From: DLKC01 sp002478885
GTDB lineage: Bacteria; Bacteroidota; Bacteroidia; Chitinophagales; Chitinophagaceae
Length of the DNA stretch: 64,000 nt
NCBI GenBank assembly: GCA_046329585.1
Contig: JAXLUI010000003.1
Location: 310,001-374,000 of the forward strand
Direction: 5' to 3'
The position numbers were made by a program, and so were the translations under genes. This document shows, in pieces, positions 8,098-16,755 of the stretch. Numbering within the stretch: the stretch's first letter is position 1; every line of letters begins with the position of its first letter. The notes beneath the pieces are model-generated. The model did not search any database and was not told the DNA's origin. It saw only the letters and a list, made by a program, of their open reading frames with translations.

Positions 8098-9642
8098 CTA
8101 TCCCGCCCAACCCTCTCGGTCAAGACTCCTGTACTGAATGGCTTCGGCAAGATGCTCTGCTTTTATGTCTGCACTTCCTGAAAGATCCGCCACAGTACGG
8201 CTCACCTTCAAAATGCGGTCATATGCACGGGCACTCAGGTTCAGGCGTTCCATGGCGCGCTTGAGCAACGCCTCACCTGCCTGGTTGATTACGCATATTT
8301 CGCGTAACTGCTTGCTGCTCATTTGTGCATTGGCGTACATGCCGGGGTGATCTTTGTAACGTTCGGTTTGTATGTCACGCGCTTTGATAACACGTTCACG
8401 GATGCTGGCTGAATTTTCGCCTTTGCCTGTGCTGCTCAGTTCGCTGAACGCTACCGGCGTAACCTCCACATGCAGGTCGATGCGATCGAGCAACGGCCCC
8501 GAAATTTTATTAAGGTATTTCTGAACCGCTCCCGGCGGACAGGTGCATTCCTTATCAGGATGATTATAAAAACCGCAGGGGCATGGATTCATAGAAGCGA
8601 TAAGCATAAAATTAGCCGGGAAATCGATCGCCACCTTTGCGCGGGAAATGGTAACACGCCTTTCCTCCATCGGCTGGCGCATTACCTCTAACACAGTTCT
8701 TTTAAATTCAGGTAACTCATCAAGAAACAACACGCCATTATGTGCCAGCGAAATTTCGCCAGGCTGCGGAATGCCGCCGCCACCAACCAGCGCCACATCG
8801 CTGATGGTATGATGTGGTGAACGGAATGGCCGCTTACTTACCAGCGAACTGTTCTCGGGCAGTTTGCCCGCAACGCTATGTATTTTTGTCGTTTCCAAAG
8901 CTTCAAACAAACTCAGCGGGGGGAGTATGGTAGGTAAACGCTTGGCCAGCATGGTTTTGCCTGCACCGGGCGGACCTATCAAAATAGCATTATGCCCTCC
9001 GGCAGCTGCAATTTCCATAGCACGCTTAATATTTTCCTGGCCCTTTACATCATTAAAGTCTATATCAAATTCGTATTGGTTGGTAAAGAATTCTTCACGG
9101 GTATTTACTTCAACGGGCTGCAGCTTATTCTCTTTACTAAAGAACGCCCTAACCTCATTCAGGTGCGTTACGCCAAACACTTCAAGGTTGTTGACCATGC
9201 CGGCTTCCCTTGCATTTTGCATGGGAACAATAAGCCCTTTAAAGCCTTCTTTTCGGGCCTGTATTGCAATAGGCAATGCGCCTTTGATTGGCTGCACAGA
9301 ACCATCAAGGCTCAGCTCGCCCATCATTACATAGTCGTTTAAACGTTCGGGTTCATCAACCTGCCCGCTGGCGCCGAGCACGCCGATGGCAATAGGCAGA
9401 TCAAAAGCGGAGCCGCTCTTTTTAATATCCGCCGGTGCAAGGTTCACCACAATCTTGGTGCGTGGCATGTAATACTCATTGGTTTTAATAGCGCTTTCAA
9501 TGCGCTGCATGCTTTCTTTAACGGCATTATCCGGAAGGCCGACAATGTAGTATTTAAGATCGCCGGCGAGCACATTCACTTCAATGGTTATGCTTATCGC
9601 TTCTACTCCGTATACGGCGCTGCCAAAGGTTTTTACGAGCAT
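8098..9642 (-). CDS. comM: ComM/YifB family AAA+ ATPase (Mg-chelatase-like)
   Basis: 514 residues from the ATG at 9642. This start gives the family's invariant opening MLVKTFGSAVYGVEA; the longer frame to 9726 runs through a repeat element and is unlikely. An N-terminal LonC-like domain is followed by Walker A GPPGAGKT (223-230), Walker B LFLDE (305-309) and a four-cysteine cluster PCPCG...CTC (C354, C356, C366, C368). ComM is a hexameric helicase that drives branch migration during integration of transforming DNA in naturally competent bacteria; it is also widespread in non-competent ones. The gene stands alone, downstream of an intergenic region shared with the divergent hydrolase gene. Confidence 0.93.
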   Translation of the reverse strand: MLVKTFGSAVYGVEAISITIEVNVLAGDLKYYIVGLPDNAVKESMQRIESAIKTNEYYMPRTKIVVNLAPADIKKSGSAFDLPIAIGVLGASGQVDEPERLNDYVMMGELSLDGSVQPIKGALPIAIQARKEGFKGLIVPMQNAREAGMVNNLEVFGVTHLNEVRAFFSKENKLQPVEVNTREEFFTNQYEFDIDFNDVKGQENIKRAMEIAAAGGHNAILIGPPGAGKTMLAKRLPTILPPLSLFEALETTKIHSVAGKLPENSSLVSKRPFRSPHHTISDVALVGGGGIPQPGEISLAHNGVLFLDELPEFKRTVLEVMRQPMEERRVTISRAKVAIDFPANFMLIASMNPCPCGFYNHPDKECTCPPGAVQKYLNKISGPLLDRIDLHVEVTPVAFSELSSTGKGENSASIRERVIKARDIQTERYKDHPGMYANAQMSSKQLREICVINQAGEALLKRAMERLNLSARAYDRILKVSRTVADLSGSADIKAEHLAEAIQYRSLDREGWAG

Positions 9643-9664
9643 AAGGTTAATTGTGTTGGTGATA

Positions 9665-9713
9665 CCGGCTGCAGATTTAATATGGCATCGCCTGTTGCGT
9701 CGCAAGCACTTCA
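9665..9713 (-). repeat. Dispersed bipartite repeat, 5' of comM
   Basis: CCGGCT box at 9665-9670, a 23-nt spacer, then GTTGCGTCGCA at 9694 with a 2-nt insertion before CACTT. The box lies 22 nt from the comM start codon and the core points away. Confidence 0.7.
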
Positions 9714-9835
9714 TCGTTCCACACAACAGGCACCAACGGAAAATACAAAGCGAAAAGGAGAAAAGGAAATAGAATATTTATCTTTATTACATACCGTTAT
9801 TAATACATTTACGCTAAATCATAACGCTACAAAAA

Positions 9836-10720
9836 GTGAAGACACTCATTTACACCACATGCTTTGTTATCGCATCTGCACTATTTACAAAACCAGTTCG
9901 GGCACAGAATTTTGACACAGTGCAGGTAAAAACAGTTAAAATAACTGATAAGATTTATATGCTGCAGGGAGAAGGTGGAAATGTTGGTGTGTTAACCGGT
10001 AACGACGGTATTGTACTAATCGATGATGAGTTTGCCCCATTATCAGAAAAAATAAAGAACGCATTGACAGCCATCAGCGATAAACCGGTTCGGTTTATCA
10101 TTAACACGCATTACCATTTTGACCATACAGATGGCAACAAAATATTCGGAGAACAAGGTGCCATCATTGTTGCACAGGATAATGTAAGACGCAGGTTAAC
10201 TACCGATCAGTTTCTTACGGCTTTCAATATGAAACAGGACGCATTGTCTTATAGTGCACTCCCTAAAATCACTTTCACTGATTCAGTAACCTTACATCTG
10301 AATGGTGAAACACTAAAGGTCATCCACCTGAAAAATGCCCATACCGACGGCGATGCTCTGATCTGGTTTGAAGAATCAAATGTGATGCATACAGGTGATG
10401 TATTTGTACGTTACGGGCTACCTGTAATAGACTCAGAACATGGCGGCAGCATTGATGGAATGATCACCGGCACAGAAAACATCATGAAGATAGCCGATGC
10501 CAACACCAAAATAATACCGGGGCATGGAGATCTTGCTTCAGAAAAAGATGTAGCCGATTTTAAAGCTATGCTTCAGATGATTCGCAACAAAATTGCAGGC
10601 GACATCAAAAAAGGGAAAACGTTCAAACAGATTACCGAGGAAAATCTCTTTACGCAATACAATGCAGTCTTTGACCGCTCTGCATTTATATTGATGGTTT
10701 ATGATTCGCTCAAAAAATAA
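9836..10720 (+). CDS. Secreted metallo-beta-lactamase-fold hydrolase
   Basis: 294 residues starting with GTG at 9836, which gives a clean signal peptide (MKTLIYTTCFVIASALF, cleavage after VRAQ near residue 24). The zinc ligands are all visible: HYHFDH (H92, H94, D96, H97), H169, D188 and H230 in PGHGD. The fold covers class B beta-lactamases, glyoxalase II-like and cyclase-like enzymes. This sequence resembles the periplasmic MBL-fold hydrolases often annotated as subclass B3-like or quorum-lactonase-like, but the substrate cannot be inferred. It is divergent from comM and stands alone; the next gene on this strand is the ORF6N gene 500 bases on. Confidence 0.87.
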   Translation: MKTLIYTTCFVIASALFTKPVRAQNFDTVQVKTVKITDKIYMLQGEGGNVGVLTGNDGIVLIDDEFAPLSEKIKNALTAISDKPVRFIINTHYHFDHTDGNKIFGEQGAIIVAQDNVRRRLTTDQFLTAFNMKQDALSYSALPKITFTDSVTLHLNGETLKVIHLKNAHTDGDALIWFEESNVMHTGDVFVRYGLPVIDSEHGGSIDGMITGTENIMKIADANTKIIPGHGDLASEKDVADFKAMLQMIRNKIAGDIKKGKTFKQITEENLFTQYNAVFDRSAFILMVYDSLKK

Positions 10721-10760
10721 GCACAGATCCCAACGAAATTTTCACTTCACACAATTCTCT

Positions 10761-10962
10761 TTAGGTCTCCACAGGTTAAGGAATACCTGCGGATAAGCAT
10801 GTTTCTGAAACTGCTTAGAGTCCCCAGCTCTCTCAACCCTTTTGCTTTGATAGAATAAATTTAACTCGAAATCAAACATACGAACGTTACATGGAAGGAA
10901 CGCTGTAGAATTAATATGTAACGCTATACTTACAGAATTCCCTGCGGGTAAAGCTGTGAGAA
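10761..10962 (+). repeat. Double-hairpin repeat, left copy (interrupted)
   Basis: The ends match the copy at 12081-12175. TTAGGTCTCCACAG is at 10761-10774, and an ATTAATATGTAA...TACAGAATTCCC...GGGTAAAGCTGTGAG stretch runs to 10962. About 120 bases between the two parts have no counterpart in the right copy. The first hairpin is degraded (TCCACAGG and CCTGCGGA). The 140-residue minus-strand frame over this region (10742-11164) looks like chance. Confidence 0.6.
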
Positions 10963-11101
10963 CTGAAAAAAGGAATATTAAGAGGAGATTAAAGCTGTTC
11001 GTTTTCCTTTCGGGTAACCGGGTTAAAATAATTATGAATACTCGTTTATAAATCATATTTTGTTTTTGAACAGGCAAGCTGCTTATAGCAGGAGCAATAG
11101 T

Positions 11102-11151
11102 AAAACTTGAAATCGCAAAATGCGACATCAAGATTATGCGAAAGCAGAAAG
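11102..11151 (+). pseudogene. Decayed fragment of an ORF6N gene
   Basis: About 30 bases here are nearly identical to 11429-11459 inside the intact ORF6N gene. In the same frame they encode NLKSQNATS, and the following codons still show RKL where the gene has RRKL. A stop codon precedes the match and the frame does not continue. This is a remnant of a second ORF6N copy placed just upstream of the intact one. Confidence 0.5.
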
Positions 11152-11223
11152 CTGTCGTACGCATTTTAAATAAATCAAGATGCTGGTAGTTAAAATTTTC
11201 ATGTCCACAAAATCAATAAAGCA

Positions 11224-11760
11224 ATGGCAAGAAAAGAATTGACGATACTGGTTGCCGAACAAAAGATATTAAACAGGATTTATGTTGTACGCGGACAAAA
11301 AGTAATGTTGGATGAGGACCTGGCCGGGATGTATGCCGTTGAAACAAGGCGTTTGAATGAGCAGGTAAAACGCAACACTAAAAGGTTTCCAAAAGATTTC
11401 ATGTTTACGCTTACCAAAAAAGAGTACGAAAACTTGAAGTCGCAAAATGCGACATCAAATTGGGGTGGCAGAAGAAAGTTGCCCAATGCTTTTACAGAAC
11501 AGGGAATCGCCATGTTGTCAAGTATATTAAACAGCGATGTTGCAATAGAAGTTAATATCAGGATTATAAGAGTGTTCACCAAACTTCGCGAGTATGCGCT
11601 AACGCACAAAGAAATACTGGTTCAACTAGCTAAGCTGGAAAAAGAAGTAAGAGGCAACAGCAAAGACATTGAAAATATTTTTACAGTGCTCAAAGAGTTA
11701 ATAGAAACGCAACGAAAACCTGTACCAAGAAACAGGATAGGATTTAAACCCGGTTATTGA
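11224..11760 (+). CDS. ORF6N-domain DNA-binding protein
   Basis: 178 residues. The ORF6N domain fills residues 10-105: ILNRIYVVRGQKVMLDEDLA, then the RRLNEQVKRNTKRFPKDF segment, then NAFTEQGIAMLSSIL. A C-terminal coiled helix (about 115-165) ends in the basic tail RNRIGFKPGY typical of these proteins. ORF6N is related to the phage KilA-N/Bro antirepressor group; in Bacteroidota the genes are common, mobile and mostly of unknown role. The gene is flanked by two copies of a double-hairpin repeat and preceded by a fragment of a second copy, which points to a small mobile or duplicating module. Confidence 0.88.
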   Translation: MARKELTILVAEQKILNRIYVVRGQKVMLDEDLAGMYAVETRRLNEQVKRNTKRFPKDFMFTLTKKEYENLKSQNATSNWGGRRKLPNAFTEQGIAMLSSILNSDVAIEVNIRIIRVFTKLREYALTHKEILVQLAKLEKEVRGNSKDIENIFTVLKELIETQRKPVPRNRIGFKPGY

Positions 11761-11770
11761 GATTAGATAA

Positions 11771-11881
11771 ATGCACCGCAAAAGTGCTGCAAGAATTAAA
11801 ATTGCTCTTGAAGACGAATTAAGTAACATTCAGGCAAAAATCGAAAGTTCTACACCAATATTTGGGGATATTAACCGGTAG
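11771..11881 (+). CDS. Possible 36-residue peptide after the ORF6N gene
   Basis: A short frame opening MHRKSAARIKIALEDEL starts 10 nt after the ORF6N stop codon and is charged and helical in character. It is not recognised. It could be a real small companion gene or chance; there is no ribosome site or homology to support it. Confidence 0.2.
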   Translation: MHRKSAARIKIALEDELSNIQAKIESSTPIFGDINR

Positions 11882-12080
11882 TGGCTTTAAGGCACTTAAC
11901 ATTTAAAAGCCAAATAATGCTTTTGATCGTTCTTTCCTCAGATTATTCAATTTGACCTCTGTTTCAGAGAAATTAGTAAGACTAAATGCCATTAAAATCT
12001 CTTCCTAATGCACTATGAAAAATTGGTTCAATTTATCAAAATCTCCAGCCCTGTCTTTTTCAAAATGAGAATTCGTGATT
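11882..12080. other. Intergenic stretch with a possible decayed minus-strand reading frame
   Basis: On the minus strand, codons between 12075 and 11903 read like protein (for example KDRAGDFDKLNQFF, and MAFSLTNFSETEVKLNNL from the ATG at 11992). They are broken by a stop codon. Nothing was recognised. It may be the end of a dead gene in the accessory zone. Confidence 0.2.
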
Positions 12081-12175
12081 TTAGGTTTCCACAGAGTCCC
12101 TTACAGGTGACTCTGTGGAATTTAATATGTAAAGCCTATACTCACAGAGTTCCCTTTGGGTAAAGCTGTGAGAAT
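12081..12175 (+). repeat. Double-hairpin repeat, right copy
   Basis: First hairpin: TTCCACAGAGTC (12087-12098) pairs perfectly with GACTCTGTGGAA (12109-12120) over a 10-nt loop. Second hairpin: CTCACAG (12141-12147) pairs with CTGTGAG (12166-12172), with an inner CCC/GGG. The unit recurs at 10761-10962 in the same orientation, so the two copies bracket the ORF6N gene. The second hairpin ends 9 nt past the SUKH stop codon and might also act on that transcript. Confidence 0.7.
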
Positions 12176-12180
12176 TTAAA

Positions 12181-12783
12181 TCACTCATAAAATTTCCACA
12201 GATCAGATTTGACATTGTATTGCTTCGACATTAGTATATGGCCGGAGGGTATAAATTTGAATGGGGCAATTGTATCAGTGAAATCATAATAGTAAATACC
12301 TTTTTTAAAGCAACTGATTACTGTTGCGAGAAGGGTTTCTATAGAATCATAGGCAGTAATTAACACGTCGTAATCAACAGATACAATAGAATATTTATAA
12401 ATCATTCTATATGTGCCTGAATCCTTATTGCAATCAATTAAAAACTTTTCACCTCCAGAGTCTTCGAATAATAAGTGCATATCTGTACGCCAATAATCAT
12501 CATTTCCCACAAAATGCCTATATCTATCAATGGAACTTTCTAAAGTGCAAAATGCTCCTAGTGGAAACAGCCATGTTTCGTTTGGAATGGAAGACCTGGA
12601 CAAATTTGTTCCGTTCCGCCATTCATAGAGTTGAATTATCTCATCAGGTAAATCCAAGCTAATGGAAAGCATTTCCTTAGCGATTTGCTGCTTTGAAATT
12701 CCCTCATTGAATAATCTTAAGAGGGGAGAACTGGAGATTTTTATTTGCTCGTATAATTCATCAAGTAAAGGTGAAATATTCAC
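12181..12783 (-). CDS. SMI1/KNR4 (SUKH) family protein
   Basis: 200 residues, cytosolic. The SUKH hallmark LDLPDEIIQLYEWRNGTN is at residues 43-60. It is followed by the FPLGAFCTLE segment, a GGEKFLIDC strand near 111-119 and a C-terminal YDSIETLLATVISCF helix. SUKH proteins are frequent immunity proteins against polymorphic and contact-dependent toxins, and some are orphan immunity genes. No toxin gene is adjacent, so an orphan role is plausible but not shown. It lies in the accessory zone next to the ORF6N module. Confidence 0.78.
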   Translation of the reverse strand: MNISPLLDELYEQIKISSSPLLRLFNEGISKQQIAKEMLSISLDLPDEIIQLYEWRNGTNLSRSSIPNETWLFPLGAFCTLESSIDRYRHFVGNDDYWRTDMHLLFEDSGGEKFLIDCNKDSGTYRMIYKYSIVSVDYDVLITAYDSIETLLATVISCFKKGIYYYDFTDTIAPFKFIPSGHILMSKQYNVKSDLWKFYE

Positions 12784-12942
12784 ACTCGTTAGTGATTTGA
12801 TTTGAAATTGCTATAAAGAAGTTTAAAAACAAGGTAATTTATAAAATTCTCCGTGACAAAACAATCACTGCTGTTATAAGAACTTAGCATTCTAAACATT
12901 TACTCTGATTGCAAACAACATTACGCTCCTATGAAAACAGAA

Positions 12943-12960
12943 CGCACAAGTGAGTGACAT
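12943..12960 (+). repeat. Dispersed repeat, type B core, followed by a small palindrome
   Basis: CGCACAAGTGAGTGACAT matches the type B core. Directly after it comes the palindrome TACCGCA-CA-TGCGGTA (12960-12975). No AGCCGGGCT box follows at the usual distance. A complete type A copy lies 44 nt further on in the same orientation. Confidence 0.55.
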
Positions 12961-13003
12961 ACCGCACATGCGGTACTTCGCTTTGCTCAGCAACGACGAA
13001 GCT

Positions 13004-13052
13004 GTACAAGTGTGCGACGCAACCGGGAAGCCACAACGCACAAAAGCCGGCT
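13004..13052 (+). repeat. Dispersed bipartite repeat, type A, 3' of uvrA
   Basis: Perfect core GTACAAGTGTGCGACGCAAC at 13004-13023, spacer of about 22 nt, box AGCCGGCT at 13045-13052. The box is 11 nt past the uvrA stop codon. Confidence 0.85.
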
Positions 13053-13063
13053 ACCAAAAAATC

Positions 13064-15934
13064 TTACTTCATCTCCTGCGCTAAAAAAGTTGCAGTGTGG
13101 CTTTCCTTTACTTTCAATAAGCCTTCGGGTGTGCCTTCGTAGAGAATGCGCCCGCCGCCATCGCCACCTTCGGGGCCAAGATCGATGATATGATCGGCGA
13201 CTTTTATTACATCAAGATTATGTTCGATCACCAGCACACTGTTGCCGCGGTCAACGAGCTTGTTGAGCACATCGAGCAGGTGCTGTATGTCCTGGAAATG
13301 CAGGCCTGTCGTGGGTTCGTCGAGTATATAAAATGTTTTGCCGGTATCTTTCTTTGCCAGTTCCGTTGACAGCTTTACACGCTGGGCCTCCCCTCCACTA
13401 AGCGTTACAGCAGACTGCCCGAGCGTGATATAACCGAGCCCGACTTCGCTAAGTACCTTTATTTTGCGATAGAGATAATGCACGGGTTGAAAGAATTCGC
13501 AGGCTTCATCAACCGTCATATCAAGCACATCACTGATGGATTTGCCTTTATAACGTATCTCTAGTGTTTCGCGGTTATAACGTTTGCCATTGCATTTTTC
13601 GCAGTGCACATACACATCAGGAAGGAAATTCATTTCAATCACGCGCATGCCGCCGCCCTCACAAACATCGCAACGGCCGCTTTTTACATTGAAGGAAAAA
13701 CGGCCTGCGTTATAACCACGGATCTTTGCTTCAGGCACCGATGCAAACAGGGTTCTTATTTCGGTAAAGAAACCGCAGTATGTCGCCGGGTTACTTCTTG
13801 GTGTTCGGCCGATCGGGCTCTGGTCGATCTCGATCACCTTATCAATATATTCCAAGCCGTTGATGCCTTTATATTCAAGTGGGGTAACCCTTGAATTATA
13901 AGCATGCTTCGCCAGCAGTGGATACAATGTTTCGTTGATAAGGGTTGATTTACCACTGCCGCTTACGCCGGTTACAACAATTAGTTTACCCAAAGGGAAT
14001 TTAACCGAAACATTTTTAAGGTTATTACCCTTTACGCCTTTCAACTCAAGCGTTTTGCCGTTGCCTTTCCTGCGTTCTTTGGGTATAGCAATACTTTTTT
14101 GGCCACTCAGGTATTGAGCGGTATCTGAATTGGACCTGAGCACTTCCTCAGGTGTGCCCGCGGCAACAATTTCGCCGCCATGCTTGCCTGCCTTGGGGCC
14201 AATATCAACAAGGTAATCAGAAGCCATCATAATGTCTTTGTCATGCTCCACAACAAGCACACTGTTGCCCACGTCGCGCAGGTTCTGCAAAGCACTGATC
14301 AACCGGTGATTGTCGCGCTGGTGCAGGCCAATGGATGGCTCGTCCAATACGTAGGTGATGCCCTGTAATTGTGAGCCTATCTGTGTTGCCAGCCTGATGC
14401 GTTGTGATTCGCCGCCACTTAATGTTCTCGTGGCACGGTTGAGGGACAGGTAGGTTAGACCAACATTTAACAGGAACTGCAACCGTTCTCTTATTTCTTT
14501 TAATACATCGCGGGCAATAGCGTTTTGCTTATCACTGAGCCTTGTTTCAATATCGCTGAACCATGCCATAAGTTTATCGAGGTTCATTGCACCCAGTTCG
14601 GCAATATTCTTTTGATCTACCTTAAACCAAAGGCTTTCTTTTTTTAATCTGGCACCGTTGCAGGAAGGACATGTTTTCAACTCCATATACTTCTCAACCC
14701 ATTCCCGAAGTACATCGGTACTCTGCGAAGACGAGAACCACCGTTTCAGCATAGGTATGATGCCTTCGTAACTACCGGTATAAGCATCCGGAACCGTATC
14801 ATCGGCCATATCAAGGCCCAGGTCGGCATTGATGCCCTTATCGCCATACAACAACAGGTCGAGTTGTGCCTGCGAAAGGTCCTGCAACGGCTTATCCAGG
14901 CTGATCTTGTGTTTTTTTGCGAATACTGTTACCTGCTGAAATACACTGGCACTGCGCTCTTCTCCAAGTGGCACGATACCGCCCTCTTTTACGCTTTTTG
15001 TTTTGTCGGGTAACACCGTGCTCATCTCTATCGTGTACACATTGCCTAAGCCTTTACAGGTTGGGCAGGCTCCATAAGGTGAATTAAACGAGAAGGCGTT
15101 CGGTGAGGGTTCTTCATAACTAAGGCCGGTATCTTCACACATCAGTTGTTTGGAATATTGCACTATTTTGTCCTGGTCATTCACTAAAAGAAACATCAGG
15201 TCCTTGCCCATTTTCAAAGCCTGTTGTACGCTTTGGCTTATCCGAACTTTAAAGGATGGTTCCACCATTAGCCTGTCGATCACTACTTCTATGTCGTGTA
15301 TTCTGTAGCGGTCAACCTGCATACGCGGCACAAGGTCTTTGACTTCGCCATCTATACGCACTTTTAAAAAACCTTTCTTGCGAATCTCTTCAAAAAGCTC
15401 CCGGTAATGGCCTTTGCGACCACGTATCAACGGCGCCAGCAAACTGATCTTTGCTCCCTTGAATTTCCGGAAGATATTTTCAACGATCTCTTCCTCGCTG
15501 AACTTGATCATCTTTTTTCCTGTATTATAGCTATATGCTTCCGCTGTTCTGGCAAACAGGAGGCGGAGAAAATCGTAGACCTCGGTTACCGTGCCAACAG
15601 TTGAACGTGGGTTTTTGTTGGTGGTCTTTTGCTCAATGGAAATAACAGGGCTAAGGCCTGATATCTTATCAACGTCGGGCCTTTCCATATCGCCGATAAA
15701 TTGTCTAGCGTATGCGCCGAAGCTCTCCATATAACGACGCTGACCCTCGTTGAAGATGGTATCGAATGCCAGTGAAGATTTGCCGCTGCCACTTACGCCG
15801 GTAAAAACCACCAGCTTATTTTTTGGAATGGAAAGATCAATATTTTTTAGGTTGTGTTCCCTCGCCCCCATCACTTCGATCAATTCAGTAGCTGGCCCGG
15901 TTAGCCCTGCCGCTTCTTGTTTCTTTTTCGCCAT
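13064..15934 (-). CDS. uvrA: Excinuclease ABC subunit A
   Basis: 956 residues from the ATG at 15934 (MAKKKQEA); the longer frame to 16045 has no family support. UvrA is the damage-sensing dimer of nucleotide excision repair and hands lesions to UvrB. Two ABC modules are present: Walker A GVSGSGKSS near residue 46 and GVSGSGKST in the second half, with signatures LSGGESQRIRLA and LSGGEAQRVKLS. The zinc modules CPTCKG, CPSCNG and CDVCEG...CEKCNG are intact. The IEQKTTNKNPRSTVGT segment is the usual UvrB-contact region. The gene appears monocistronic. Confidence 0.97.
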   Translation of the reverse strand: MAKKKQEAAGLTGPATELIEVMGAREHNLKNIDLSIPKNKLVVFTGVSGSGKSSLAFDTIFNEGQRRYMESFGAYARQFIGDMERPDVDKISGLSPVISIEQKTTNKNPRSTVGTVTEVYDFLRLLFARTAEAYSYNTGKKMIKFSEEEIVENIFRKFKGAKISLLAPLIRGRKGHYRELFEEIRKKGFLKVRIDGEVKDLVPRMQVDRYRIHDIEVVIDRLMVEPSFKVRISQSVQQALKMGKDLMFLLVNDQDKIVQYSKQLMCEDTGLSYEEPSPNAFSFNSPYGACPTCKGLGNVYTIEMSTVLPDKTKSVKEGGIVPLGEERSASVFQQVTVFAKKHKISLDKPLQDLSQAQLDLLLYGDKGINADLGLDMADDTVPDAYTGSYEGIIPMLKRWFSSSQSTDVLREWVEKYMELKTCPSCNGARLKKESLWFKVDQKNIAELGAMNLDKLMAWFSDIETRLSDKQNAIARDVLKEIRERLQFLLNVGLTYLSLNRATRTLSGGESQRIRLATQIGSQLQGITYVLDEPSIGLHQRDNHRLISALQNLRDVGNSVLVVEHDKDIMMASDYLVDIGPKAGKHGGEIVAAGTPEEVLRSNSDTAQYLSGQKSIAIPKERRKGNGKTLELKGVKGNNLKNVSVKFPLGKLIVVTGVSGSGKSTLINETLYPLLAKHAYNSRVTPLEYKGINGLEYIDKVIEIDQSPIGRTPRSNPATYCGFFTEIRTLFASVPEAKIRGYNAGRFSFNVKSGRCDVCEGGGMRVIEMNFLPDVYVHCEKCNGKRYNRETLEIRYKGKSISDVLDMTVDEACEFFQPVHYLYRKIKVLSEVGLGYITLGQSAVTLSGGEAQRVKLSTELAKKDTGKTFYILDEPTTGLHFQDIQHLLDVLNKLVDRGNSVLVIEHNLDVIKVADHIIDLGPEGGDGGGRILYEGTPEGLLKVKESHTATFLAQEMK

Positions 15935-15951
15935 AATATTTCGCTGAACAT

Positions 15952-15959
15952 CAAAAATA
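15952..15959 (-). promoter_or_regulatory. Candidate -7 box for uvrA (TATTTTTG)
   Basis: On the minus strand this reads TATTTTTG, a match to the Bacteroidota TAnnTTTG box, 17 nt before the uvrA ATG. No TTG is found at the expected upstream spacing, so support is weak. Confidence 0.3.
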
Positions 15960-16244
15960 AACAAGTGGCTTTTAAGATGAGATGAATTTTTTAAAGCCGT
16001 TGAAGAATAATATAGCAGCTTTACCTGTGCGCTTGATGCACCCACGGCTGGCTACAGCACGTTCGTATGGATGAATAAAGACCGGGAGTTGTGAAACGAA
16101 AAACAAGAGATACATATCGCCTGTCGCTGCCTGGGACCTGGCCGATGAAGTGAGCGTCAGAATGCCGCCCATACGGAAATCCCATGAAAAGCGGCGGTCG
16201 GGAATGTCGGGTAGGATTAAAAACAGCTGTTGTGGGTATAAAAT

Positions 16245-16268
16245 AAAAAAAGGGAAGCAGTGCTTCCC
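16245..16268 (-). terminator. Intrinsic terminator after the 145-residue gene
   Basis: Stem GGGAAGC / GCTTCCC (16252-16268) with a 3-nt loop, followed on the minus strand by a run of seven T. It lies 36 nt past the stop codon at 16304. The rest of 15960-16244 shows no gene. Confidence 0.88.
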
Positions 16269-16303
16269 TCTTTGTTTCAAGAATTGATTGTTGTAATGTG
16301 TAA

Positions 16304-16741
16304 TTAGATACCAATGTCCAGTTTTCCCGTTTTGCTGTTCACAACTAAACTGTTCTGCATTTGCAACTGGCTGCCGTTTGAATAGTATGTAAGAACATAC
16401 TTTACTGTTACTTTTTCTCTTTTTGCAAACACATTTGGTATTGTTACTTCCTGCAACTGCGCGTTTTCGGCGTTGGGGTAATCCCTTAGCAACTGGCCGT
16501 TAAAGATCGTGTCCAGTGCGATACTGCTTTCAGCACCCTCCCTCTTTTCCACTGTAATGTGCAGCTGCGCATAGGTATTTTCGTAAGCCTCAGAATTATA
16601 ATCGTTTTGTTTATAAATCGCCAGGATGACCTTCTTGTCAACCGGCTTTTCTGTTATAGCCTCCTTCACAGGTATGTAACCAACAATTCCCAATCCCAGG
16701 ATAAATGCAGCCATCCATGATGAATACTTGTACTTAGCCAT
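16304..16741 (-). CDS. Conserved-looking membrane-anchored or exported protein, function unknown
   Basis: 145 residues. One hydrophobic segment (about 9-24, WMAAFILGLGIVGYIP) is either a signal peptide or a membrane anchor. The rest is beta-rich and soluble, ending in a NSLVVNSKTGKLDIGI strand. No family was recognised. The start is well supported: a perfect AGGAGG lies 8 nt before the ATG, which is unusual for this phylum. A strong terminator follows, so the gene is transcribed alone and probably well expressed. Confidence 0.7.
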   Translation of the reverse strand: MAKYKYSSWMAAFILGLGIVGYIPVKEAITEKPVDKKVILAIYKQNDYNSEAYENTYAQLHITVEKREGAESSIALDTIFNGQLLRDYPNAENAQLQEVTIPNVFAKREKVTVKYVLTYYSNGSQLQMQNSLVVNSKTGKLDIGI

Positions 16742-16749
16742 TTTTAAAT

Positions 16750-16755
16750 CCTCCT
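16750..16755 (-). promoter_or_regulatory. Strong Shine-Dalgarno site (AGGAGG)
   Basis: CCTCCT on the + strand gives AGGAGG on the minus strand, 8 nt upstream of the ATG at 16741. Most genes in this window lack such a site, so it fixes this start with confidence. Confidence 0.65.

Noticed and set aside
9643..9726. N-terminal extension of ComM
   Set aside because: It is encoded by a copy of the dispersed repeat; the conserved start MLVKTFGSAVYG lies at 9642.
10742..11164. A 140-residue minus-strand reading frame
   Set aside because: It runs through the double-hairpin repeat and the ORF6N remnant, has no domain-like pattern, and its composition looks like translated non-coding sequence.
11903..11992. 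A 29-residue minus-strand frame
   Set aside because: It reads somewhat like protein but is too short and lies beside an in-frame stop; noted only as a possible dead gene end.
15935..16045. N-terminal extension of UvrA
   Set aside because: The extra 37 residues have no family counterpart, while MAKKKQEA followed by the first ATPase domain gives the usual length.
16021..16314. A 97-residue minus-strand frame next to the 145-residue gene
   Set aside because: It overlaps the strong terminator of the neighbouring gene and shows no protein-like pattern.
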